Shown: one piece after another, positions 6,760 to 12,281 of the stretch | Layout of the letters: each line of letters opens with the position of its first letter | Numbering within the stretch: the stretch's first letter is position 1 | Assembly (NCBI GenBank): GCA_031267205.1 | Contig: JAIRZN010000081.1 | Location: 1-12,281, forward strand | From: Tannerellaceae bacterium | GTDB taxonomy: Bacteria; Bacteroidota; Bacteroidia; Bacteroidales; Tannerellaceae | Length of the DNA: 12,281 bases | Reading direction: 5' to 3' | Notes under the pieces: generated by a model | Told to the model about the DNA's origin: nothing | Databases searched by the model: none | Seen by the model: the letters and a program-made list of their open reading frames with translations, nothing else | Program-made: the position numbers and the translations under genes

Positions 6760-8112
6760 TTACTTGTCGAAACGTTTCTTCCTGAATGGCTTCTTGGATG
6801 ATTTCCGCTGGCGGAAATCGTTGCCGTCTTCGTCGTACCGGCTGTCGTCCTTGGAGTAGGCTGGGAAGTTGCGCGCGGGACGGCTGTATTTATCTTTCTT
6901 GAAGTCGTCAGGGCGTTTATCCTTATGCGGCTCGGTTTTGGCGTCGTTGAGCGACGTTTTGTAGTCCTTGTTCTTACCTTCAAACATCTCGTAACGGCGG
7001 TATTCGCAGGCAAGGGAGCCGTTCATCAGCTTGACTTTCTCGCTGGGGCGCAGCGCTATCTTTTCGAAACATTCCTCCTTATAACTGAGTATCCATACGT
7101 TGTAATCCGTAAAGACATGCTTCATCCTTTCGCCTATCATGGAATAAAGCCCGCCCAGGTCGCGCGAAGATATGCGCTCGCCATAAGGCGGGTTAGTCAC
7201 CATGATACCCGGCCTGGGGGGATCGCTGTACTGTTGGAGCGGCGTCACCTTCAGTTCGACGTACTTCTGCAACCCTGCATTGCGTATATTTTTATCCGCA
7301 GCGTCGATAGCTGTCGGCGATATATCGCTCCCGTAGCATTTGAAGGCGAAGGCGCGCTCGTTACTGTCGTCGTCATAAACGCGGTCGAAGAGTTCGCGGT
7401 CGAAGTCTATCCATTTCTCGAAGGCGAACTCCTTACGGTATATACCCGGAGGTATATTGAGGGCGATCATGGCGGCTTCTATCAAGAGCGTGCCCGACCC
7501 GCACATCGGGTCGACGAAATTAGAGTCGCCCTTCCATCCTGTCTTCAGTATCATGCCGGCGGCCAGGACTTCATTGAGCGGGGCTTCGGTTTGCTCGATG
7601 CGATACCCGCGTTTATGCAGGCTCTCGCCCGAACTGTCTATGGAAAGCGTACAGTCGTTATGCGATATATGTATATGTATGTACAGGTCGGGGTTGTTTA
7701 TCCTCACGGAAGGGCGCCGGCCGTATTTCTCCGAGAAGTAGTCTACTATGGCGTCTTTCGTCTTATAGGCTACAAACTTGGAGTGGTTGAAATCTTCCGA
7801 ATGGATGACCGAATCAATGGCGAAGGTCTTCTCCAGCGATATATAGTCTTCCCACGCTACCTCTTTGGCCTTCCGGTAGACTGTTTCGGCGTCTTTGGCT
7901 TTGAAGTGATATATCGGCTTGAGTATGCGCAACGCCGTGCGGCAACATATATTGGCCCTGTACAACAGTTCCTTGTCGCCCGTGAAGGATACCATACGCC
8001 GCCCTGTCTGCACCTCGTTTGCTCCGATGGCTATCAGCTCTCCCGCCAATATCTCCTCCAACCCGTACAGGGTTTTGCCTATCATTTCAAATTCCGTGGC
8101 TTGCTCTTGCAT
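6760..8112 (-). CDS. THUMP-domain class I RNA methyltransferase (RlmL-like, 23S rRNA guanine-N2)
   Basis: The 450-residue protein contains a ferredoxin-like/THUMP RNA-binding region at about 5-165 and a Rossmann-fold methyltransferase at about 175-375. S-adenosylmethionine motif I is DPMCGSGTLLIEAA at 201-214, an acidic position follows in YGSDISPTAIDAA at 260-272, and the catalytic N6/N2-type motif is TNPPYGER at 306-313. This is the layout of the N-terminal half of E. coli RlmL, which makes m2G2445 in 23S rRNA; the RlmK half is absent, as is usual in Bacteroidota. Residues about 380-450 form a charged tail rich in Lys, Arg and Asp, ending SSKKPFRKKRFDK, which may bind rRNA. The gene starts 2 nt after the upstream lipoprotein stop. 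The exact modified base is inferred from family, not shown here. Confidence 0.92.
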   Translation of the reverse strand: MQEQATEFEMIGKTLYGLEEILAGELIAIGANEVQTGRRMVSFTGDKELLYRANICCRTALRILKPIYHFKAKDAETVYRKAKEVAWEDYISLEKTFAIDSVIHSEDFNHSKFVAYKTKDAIVDYFSEKYGRRPSVRINNPDLYIHIHISHNDCTLSIDSSGESLHKRGYRIEQTEAPLNEVLAAGMILKTGWKGDSNFVDPMCGSGTLLIEAAMIALNIPPGIYRKEFAFEKWIDFDRELFDRVYDDDSNERAFAFKCYGSDISPTAIDAADKNIRNAGLQKYVELKVTPLQQYSDPPRPGIMVTNPPYGERISSRDLGGLYSMIGERMKHVFTDYNVWILSYKEECFEKIALRPSEKVKLMNGSLACEYRRYEMFEGKNKDYKTSLNDAKTEPHKDKRPDDFKKDKYSRPARNFPAYSKDDSRYDEDGNDFRQRKSSKKPFRKKRFDK

Positions 8113-8114
8113 GA

Positions 8115-8558
8115 CTACCAGATCATCATAAGTTTAAATGTCATCGTCGGCGGACGTATGCCGGTGGCGAAATCGCTGTATCCTACATAAAAAGTGACGT
8201 AGCCGGGCATATAGTCAAAGGTTACGGACTCCGTCCACGTATTCGTATCCTCCGCCATCGGCCATGTGTCGGGCAACGGGCGCAGTATCTCCTCCCGTGT
8301 GCCGGGGTTGATTACGGCATATCCCATGACGACGCCCTCCGTATAGATGAAGTCCGTAAGATTAGGTTCGTCAAAGCCGTACCGGTAAAATGAGCCCAGC
8401 TCATTGTAGTTGCCTACCGGCTCCCAATCCTGCTGGTTCACCGTATAATAAACATATTTCCACTGTGTCTCCATACCGGGCTCGCCCGGAGGCCCTTCCG
8501 GCCCCTCACAGGAAAAAAGGACGGAGGTAACAAATAAGGCGGTCAATAATTTTTTCAT
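8115..8558 (-). CDS. Small lipoprotein with collagen-like GXY spacer
   Basis: The 147-residue protein starts MKKLLTALFVTSVLFSC: a short lipoprotein signal with a lipobox-like LFSC and C17 as the lipidated residue. Directly after it come three collagen-type triplets (GPEGPPGEP, residues 19-27). A globular part of about 115 residues then starts at WKYVYYTVNQQDWEPV and ends in TMTFKLMMIW. I recall Bacteroides proteins of similar size with the same lipobox, GPxGPxG spacer and a ...VVLMW end, so this appears to be a member of a Bacteroidales family of unknown function. The start at 8558 gives the lipoprotein signal; the ATG 16 codons upstream would bury it. It is the first gene of the minus-strand cluster and is followed after 2 nt by the methyltransferase. 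Confidence 0.88.
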   Translation of the reverse strand: MKKLLTALFVTSVLFSCEGPEGPPGEPGMETQWKYVYYTVNQQDWEPVGNYNELGSFYRYGFDEPNLTDFIYTEGVVMGYAVINPGTREEILRPLPDTWPMAEDTNTWTESVTFDYMPGYVTFYVGYSDFATGIRPPTMTFKLMMIW

Positions 8559-8603
8559 GCGCACAAAAATTTCATATTCGATGTGTATACTTTTTACTGA
8601 GGG

Positions 8604-8611
8604 CAAAAATA
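8604..8611 (-). promoter_or_regulatory. Putative -7 box for the lipoprotein-methyltransferase-purD cluster
   Basis: Read on the minus strand it is TATTTTTG, matching TAnnTTTG. It lies 45 nt upstream of the lipoprotein ATG at 8558, implying a leader of about 40 nt. No clear -33 TTTG is visible; the upstream DNA is very AT-rich (8612-8632). Confidence 0.45.
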
Positions 8612-8703
8612 TACATTATTAATTATATTACACTCCCACAGGCCGTAATTTTACGTGTCGCTTCGCTGCCTTCCCCCGCGGGAAAGATACCATGTCGAGG
8701 GTA

Positions 8704-8733
8704 TTTGATATGCCCGCCCTTGCAGTATCTTTG
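8704..8733 (+). promoter_or_regulatory. Bacteroidota-type promoter of the response regulator gene
   Basis: TTTG at 8704-8707 (the -33 element) is followed after 18 nt by TATCTTTG at 8726-8733, an exact TAnnTTTG -7 element. Spacing and sequence fit the primary sigma factor consensus described in Bacteroides. Transcription would start around 8738-8741, leaving a leader of roughly 15 nt before the ATG at 8755. A CCCGCGGG palindrome sits 22 nt upstream, at 8675-8682. Confidence 0.7.
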
Positions 8734-8754
8734 CGCACTAATGAATAGCGGAAC

Positions 8755-9405
8755 ATGAAAACAGTCATCCTTGCGGACAACCAGGACATCACGCGCACCG
8801 GAATCGAATTCCTGTGTAGCCGTATACCGGATGCCGACCCCGTCCTGGAGGCGAAGGACAAAAAGGCCTTGATAGCCTTGCTTGCTTCGCACCCTGATGC
8901 GGCCGTCGTACTTGATTATACGCTCTTCGACATACAGGGCGTGGAGGATTTACTGATACTGAACGACAGGTTCCACCCCGGTTGGATACTCTTCAGCGAA
9001 GACCTTAGCCTGGATTTCATACGCCGGGCGACAACAGGCGGCGATACCTTCTCCATCGTCCTCAAAGACTGCCCGCTGGAGGAGATAGAAACGGCCCTCA
9101 GGCTCGCCGTGCTGCGCTCCGAACGGTATGTCTGCCGCCGTATAGCGGGTTTGCTGGCTAACAACCGGCATGTGCCGGCCGCCGTCGAACAGGCCTCGCT
9201 TACGTCGTCGGAACGGGAAATCCTCAAGCTTATCGCCTTAGGCAAAACTACTAAAGAGATAGCCGAAGAACGCTTCTCAAGCGCGCACACCATAACCACG
9301 CACCGCAAAAATATCTTCCGCAAAATAGACGTCAACAATATCCACGAAGCCACCAAGTACGCCCTACGCGCAGGTATCATAGACCTGGCCGAGTACTATA
9401 TCTGA
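8755..9405 (+). CDS. NarL/FixJ-family response regulator (receiver plus LuxR-type HTH), orphan
   Basis: The 216-residue protein has an N-terminal receiver domain, about 1-125, and a C-terminal LuxR/GerE helix-turn-helix, about 148-208. Receiver landmarks are visible: D8 of the acidic pocket (the neighbouring acidic residue is N9), phosphoacceptor D54 in VVLDYTLF, S81 at the switch position and K104 in VLKD. The DNA-binding part reads LTSSEREILKLIALGKTTKEIA, then HTITTHRKNIFRKI as recognition helix region. It is therefore expected to be a phosphorylation-controlled transcription factor. No histidine kinase is in the window, so it is an orphan here. It diverges from the lipoprotein cluster and lies 55 nt before the transporter gene, either of which it might regulate; that is inference from position only. 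Confidence 0.93.
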   Translation: MKTVILADNQDITRTGIEFLCSRIPDADPVLEAKDKKALIALLASHPDAAVVLDYTLFDIQGVEDLLILNDRFHPGWILFSEDLSLDFIRRATTGGDTFSIVLKDCPLEEIETALRLAVLRSERYVCRRIAGLLANNRHVPAAVEQASLTSSEREILKLIALGKTTKEIAEERFSSAHTITTHRKNIFRKIDVNNIHEATKYALRAGIIDLAEYYI

Positions 9406-9421
9406 GTACGTAAACAAACGC

Positions 9422-9429
9422 TATCTTTG
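9422..9429 (+). promoter_or_regulatory. Putative -7 box of the transporter gene
   Basis: TATCTTTG here is identical to the -7 box of the response regulator gene upstream. At -33 only TCTG (9401-9404, overlapping the preceding stop codon) is seen. Transcription would begin around 9434-9437. This argues against the in-frame GTG at 9431 and for the ATG at 9461 as the start of the transporter. Confidence 0.55.
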
Positions 9430-9460
9430 TGTGGTTGAAACTCGTTTATCATTATTTTAT

Positions 9461-11128
9461 ATGAAAGTATTGCAGGATGCCTTGGGCTTTACGCCTGTTA
9501 TGGAGGCTGTCGCCGTGATAGCTCTCGTGGCGGCGGCGGGATTGTGTATGGGGCGCATACGCTTGGCGGGCGTGTCGCTGGGTATTACGTTTGTCTTCTT
9601 CGCCGGTATAGCGGCGGGGCATGCGGGTGTGGTGGTCGACGGCGGGGCGCTGGCTTTTGCGCAGAGCTTCGGGCTTGTCCTTTTCGTATATACGCTCGGT
9701 TTGCAGGTGGGACCGGGCTTCTTCTCCTCCCTGAGGAAGGGGGGCGTGAAGCTTAACCTGGCGGCTGTGGCCGTTATAATGCTGGGCTTGGCTATGACGC
9801 CTGTGCTGCACCTCCTGACGGGCGTGTCCATACCTAACCTCATGGGATTGATGTCGGGGGCGGTTACTAATACGCCCATGCTCGGCGCTGCGCAACAGGC
9901 CCTTTTGCAGCTTCGGCCTGGTGACGGGCAGGAGATGGCCCAGATGGCCCTGGCTTGCGCCGTGGCTTACCCCTTGGGCGTCGTCGGGGTGATATGGACG
10001 GTGGCCATCATGCGCAAAGTATCCCTCAAAAAGGCTCCGCCAACATCCGAACAGCCTCCGGCAAGGCCGAGCGTGACCGAGTACGAGGTGGTCAACCCGG
10101 CTGTCTTCGACAAAAGCATACGCGACGTGATGACGCTCGCCGACAGACACTTCGTCATATCGCGCCTCTGGCGGGACGGTAAGGTGGTCATACCTGCCTC
10201 GGATACCTTGCTGCGCAAAGATGACCATTTGCTCGTCATCTCCGAAACGGCCGACGTGGACAGCGTCAAGCTTCTCTTCGGCGAAATGGAGGCGAGGGAC
10301 TGGAACCGTGAGGACATCGACTGGAACGCTATCGACAGCCACCTTATCTCGCGGCGCATAGTCGTCACGCGCAGCCGCATCAACGGCGCAAGGCTTGGCT
10401 CGCTCCGCCTGCGTAACCTCTACGGTATTAACATCACACGTGTCAACCGCGCCGGCATCGACCTCGTGGCCTCGCCTAACCTCAGGCTCCAAATGGGCGA
10501 CAAGCTGACTATCGTGGGCGAAGCGCCGTCCGTAAATAATGCCGGGCGCATACTGGGCGACGAGGTGAAACGCCTCGCCAGCCCTAATCTCTTCGCCATC
10601 TTCATAGGCGTATTCCTCGGCGTATTGCTCGGAGGCCTGCCTCTCTACCTGCCGGGTATGTCGGCGCCCGTGCGGCTCGGCATTGCAGGCGGGCCTATCG
10701 TCGTCGGTATACTGATGGGAGCCTTCGGGCCGCGCTTCCATGTCGCTACTTATACGACGCAGAGCGCCAACCTGATGCTGCGGCAGCTCGGTATAGTGAT
10801 ATACTTGGCTTGCTTGGGTATCGCGTCGGGGGCGCACTTTTTCGAGACGGTATTCCGGCCTGAAGGGGCCCTGTGGGTCGCCCTGGGCCTTGCCATGACG
10901 ATGTTGCCGGCCCTCGCCGTGGGGCTGGCGGCGCCTGTGTTGCTGAAGACGGGCTACGCTGTTAACGCGGGCATGCTGTGCGGGAGTATGGCTAACCCCA
11001 TGGCTTTGACTTATGCCAATACGACGGTGGAGGGCGACGAGCCTTCGGCGGCTTACGCTACGGTATACCCGCTGTCGATGTTCCTGCGCGTAATCACGGC
11101 GCAGGTAATGATAATGCTTCTCGCCTGA
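9461..11128 (+). CDS. AspT/YidE/YbjL-type transporter with two RCK_C domains
   Basis: The 555-residue protein has the family architecture: an N-terminal membrane half (about 12-183), two cytoplasmic TrkA-C/RCK_C domains (about 205-275 and 295-360), and a C-terminal membrane half (about 375-553). Duplicated signature loops are visible: GAVTNTPMLG at 133-142 in the first half and GSMANPMALTYAN at 508-520 in the second. FVYTLGLQVGPGF at 75-87 is also typical. Characterised AspT exchanges aspartate for alanine; YidE and YbjL relatives have uncertain substrates, so I do not assign one. The RCK_C domains suggest ligand gating. I chose ATG 9461 over the GTG at 9431, which would lie at or before the predicted transcription start. 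The stop lies only 4 nt from the stop of convergent lptB. Confidence 0.9.
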   Translation: MKVLQDALGFTPVMEAVAVIALVAAAGLCMGRIRLAGVSLGITFVFFAGIAAGHAGVVVDGGALAFAQSFGLVLFVYTLGLQVGPGFFSSLRKGGVKLNLAAVAVIMLGLAMTPVLHLLTGVSIPNLMGLMSGAVTNTPMLGAAQQALLQLRPGDGQEMAQMALACAVAYPLGVVGVIWTVAIMRKVSLKKAPPTSEQPPARPSVTEYEVVNPAVFDKSIRDVMTLADRHFVISRLWRDGKVVIPASDTLLRKDDHLLVISETADVDSVKLLFGEMEARDWNREDIDWNAIDSHLISRRIVVTRSRINGARLGSLRLRNLYGINITRVNRAGIDLVASPNLRLQMGDKLTIVGEAPSVNNAGRILGDEVKRLASPNLFAIFIGVFLGVLLGGLPLYLPGMSAPVRLGIAGGPIVVGILMGAFGPRFHVATYTTQSANLMLRQLGIVIYLACLGIASGAHFFETVFRPEGALWVALGLAMTMLPALAVGLAAPVLLKTGYAVNAGMLCGSMANPMALTYANTTVEGDEPSAAYATVYPLSMFLRVITAQVMIMLLA

Positions 11129-11132
11129 AAAT

Positions 11133-11885
11133 TTAGAGGTATTTCTTACGTAACTGGAAATCCTTGCCGAGATATTTCTCGCGGACGACAGGATTGTCGG
11201 CGAGCTCCTCGGCCGTGCCCTGGAAGAGGACTTTGCCTTCGAACAACAAGTAGGCGCGGTCGGTGATGCTCAGTGTCTCGTATACGTTGTGGTCGGTGAT
11301 GAGGATGCCTATGTTCTTGTGCTTAAGGCGGGCTACTATGCCCTGTATGTCCTGTACCGCTATGGGGTCGACGCCTGCGAACGGCTCGTCGAGCATGATA
11401 AACTTGGGATTTATGGCTAAGCAACGGGCTATCTCGACACGCCTGCGTTCGCCGCCGGACAGTTGGTCGCCTAAGTTGCGCCTGACTTTCGTAAGGCCGA
11501 ACTCGGCGATGAGGCCTTCGAGCTTGTCCTTCTGCTCGGCATGGGTCGCGCCGGTCATTTCGAGGACGGAACGTATGTTGTCGTCTACCGTCATCTTCCG
11601 AAAGACCGACGCCTCCTGCGCAAGGTAGCCTATGCCATGACGCGCACGCTTGTAAACCGGGTATTTTGTTATCTCCATTTCGTTGAGGAAGATTCGCCCC
11701 TGGTTAGGCTCTACCAAACCGACCGTCATGTAGAAGGTTGTCGTCTTGCCTGCTCCGTTGGGACCTAAGAGTCCTACGATCTCTCCCTGTTTCACGTATA
11801 TGGAGACATGGTTTACTACTGTGCGTGCGCGGTACTTCTTAACCAAGTCTTCGGTGCGTAATATCATCTGTTGCTCGTCTGCCAT
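11133..11885 (-). CDS. lptB: LPS export system ATP-binding protein LptB
   Basis: LptB is the ATPase of the LptB2FG transporter, which pulls lipopolysaccharide from the inner membrane towards the outer membrane. The 250-residue protein has all ABC motifs: Walker A GLLGPNGAGKTTTFY at about 38-52, the Q-loop in GYLAQEASVFRKMTV, signature LSGGERRRVEIARCLA, Walker B FIMLDEPFAGVDPIA, and the H-loop in LITDHNVYETL. GLVEPNQG and the NPKFIMLDEPFAGVDP block distinguish LptB from LivF-type ATPases. The start at 11885 (MADEQQMILRTEDLVKKY) matches the usual length of Bacteroidales LptB; M7 at 11867 is an alternative. It lies 81 nt downstream of a hypothetical gene on the same strand, with an inverted repeat in the gap. 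No other lpt gene is in the window. Confidence 0.96.
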   Translation of the reverse strand: MADEQQMILRTEDLVKKYRARTVVNHVSIYVKQGEIVGLLGPNGAGKTTTFYMTVGLVEPNQGRIFLNEMEITKYPVYKRARHGIGYLAQEASVFRKMTVDDNIRSVLEMTGATHAEQKDKLEGLIAEFGLTKVRRNLGDQLSGGERRRVEIARCLAINPKFIMLDEPFAGVDPIAVQDIQGIVARLKHKNIGILITDHNVYETLSITDRAYLLFEGKVLFQGTAEELADNPVVREKYLGKDFQLRKKYL

Positions 11886-11895
11886 CTTAAAAGGA

Positions 11896-11933
11896 TTGTC
11901 CGCAAAGAAACTAATTTATTCCTTCACGGACAA
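11896..11933. promoter_or_regulatory. Inverted repeat in the lptB leader, overlapping a weak promoter-like sequence
   Basis: TTGTCCG at 11896-11902 and CGGACAA at 11927-11933 are perfect 7-bp inverted copies 24 nt apart. On the minus strand a weak -7-like TTTCTTTG (11910-11903) and a -33-like CTTG (11934-11931) fall at the same place, 20 nt apart. This could be an operator over an lptB promoter, or a stem in an lptB leader transcribed from upstream. The ATG at 11885 is 10 nt beyond the repeat. Confidence 0.35.
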
Positions 11934-11941
11934 GGTTTGCT

Positions 11942-11962
11942 TCCCCTCGCGGGGATTTTTTT
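11942..11962 (+). terminator. Intrinsic terminator oriented on the plus strand
   Basis: TCCCC at 11942-11946 pairs with GGGGA at 11951-11955 over a 4-nt loop and is followed by seven Ts (11956-11962). It has the form of a rho-independent terminator only when read on the plus strand; in the other direction the hairpin has a GCGA (GNRA) loop but no following T-run. No plus-strand gene lies nearby. The nearest one upstream is the transporter ending at 11128. Stem length is modest, so strength is uncertain. Confidence 0.5.
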
Positions 11963-11966
11963 CATC

Positions 11967-12269
11967 CTACCACCCTATCGTCGAGGGATACTGCACGCCT
12001 GTGAGCGTCGCCAGATGCTCTTCGGCCTTGTATATCTCGGCGCGGCAGTCCCCAAGCTTGCTCAGCGGCTTGGTGTATACTAAGCCTGTGTTCGGGGGAT
12101 CGACCAATATACCTGTCGGAAGGTCTTGCGGATCCTCGTAATACAGCGCTGCGACGGGGAAATCGGGATAGTCGTTTATATCGTCGGCCGTCAGCCTCAG
12201 CGTAGCGCCCACTACTGCCGGCGCGAGCAGTTGCGCGAAGGCGGCAACCTCCGTAATGTCTATACGCAT
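11967..12269 (-). CDS. Hypothetical protein, possibly 5'-truncated by the window edge
   Basis: I do not recognise this protein. From the ATG at 12269 it has 100 residues: MRIDITEVAAFAQLLAPAVV at the start, then an acidic, proline-rich middle (DINDYPDFPVAALYYEDPQ), then LVYTKPLSKLGDCRAEIYKAEEHLATLTG and the end YPSTIGW. There is no signal peptide, membrane helix or known motif. The four codons between 12269 and the window end contain no stop, so the gene may start further upstream and this may be only its C-terminal part. It ends 81 nt before lptB on the same strand, with a hairpin (11942-11955) directly after the stop. A link with lptB is possible by position only. Confidence 0.65.
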   Translation of the reverse strand: MRIDITEVAAFAQLLAPAVVGATLRLTADDINDYPDFPVAALYYEDPQDLPTGILVDPPNTGLVYTKPLSKLGDCRAEIYKAEEHLATLTGVQYPSTIGW

Positions 12270-12281
12270 CTGCGCCCCGTA

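Noticed and set aside
6925..8190. 421-codon open frame on the plus strand opposite the RNA methyltransferase
   Set aside because: It is antisense to a gene with clear catalytic motifs; its sequence has no family features and its openness follows from the codon bias of the real gene.
8671..8700. Terminator from the TTCCC...GGGAA sequence in the divergent region
   Set aside because: No T-run follows on either strand, and it sits upstream of both divergent genes.
9431..9460. GTG start for the transporter at 9431
   Set aside because: It lies 2 nt after the -7 box, at or before the expected transcription start, and adds a non-family extension; ATG 9461 is preferred.
9452..10837. 461-codon open frame on the minus strand opposite the transporter
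   Set aside because: The composition (many His, Arg, Gln) is typical of an antisense shadow of a GC-rich membrane-protein gene, and the plus-strand gene has family signatures.

Overview
The window looks like a chromosomal segment of a Bacteroidales (Bacteroidota) bacterium, family not resolved. The reasons are: starts in A/T-rich leaders without Shine-Dalgarno sequences; -7 boxes of the TAnnTTTG type, one of them with a TTTG at -33; a lipoprotein with a collagen-like spacer after the lipid-anchored cysteine; a stand-alone THUMP/RlmL-type methyltransferase; LptB; MenA; and secreted proteins opening with the AQVGIGT...LDI motif common in this phylum. Coding DNA is roughly half GC and uses the isoleucine codon ATA often.

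Layout. Positions 1-496 hold no intact gene: an AT-rich stretch with a stop-riddled, possibly decayed reading frame, then a very GC-rich block with inverted repeats. From 497 to 8558 all genes lie on the minus strand. In order of transcription they are a small collagen-spacer lipoprotein, an RlmL-like rRNA methyltransferase, purD, an unknown polytopic membrane protein, a YqaA/DedA-superfamily membrane protein and menA. These are packed with gaps or overlaps of -17 to +90 nt, so they are probably one operon or two. A promoter-like box and a 12-bp periodic leader then precede two tandem paralogous secreted proteins.

At about 8.6-8.75 kb transcription diverges. On the plus strand are an orphan NarL/LuxR-type response regulator and an AspT/YidE-type transporter with two RCK_C domains, each with a good -7 box. 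The transporter ends 4 nt from the stop of lptB, which runs on the minus strand behind a hypothetical gene open to the window edge. The first plus-strand intrinsic terminator I see after the transporter lies upstream of lptB, so transporter transcripts may run antisense through all of lptB.

Most of the window is conserved housekeeping: purine synthesis, menaquinone synthesis, rRNA modification and LPS export. The less ordinary parts are the secreted paralog pair with its near-identical 3' end and repetitive leader, the coupled unknown-membrane/YqaA/MenA cluster, the lptB-transporter antisense arrangement, and the 1-496 region. I did not find CRISPR arrays, tRNA or rRNA genes, transposases or a recognisable defence system.
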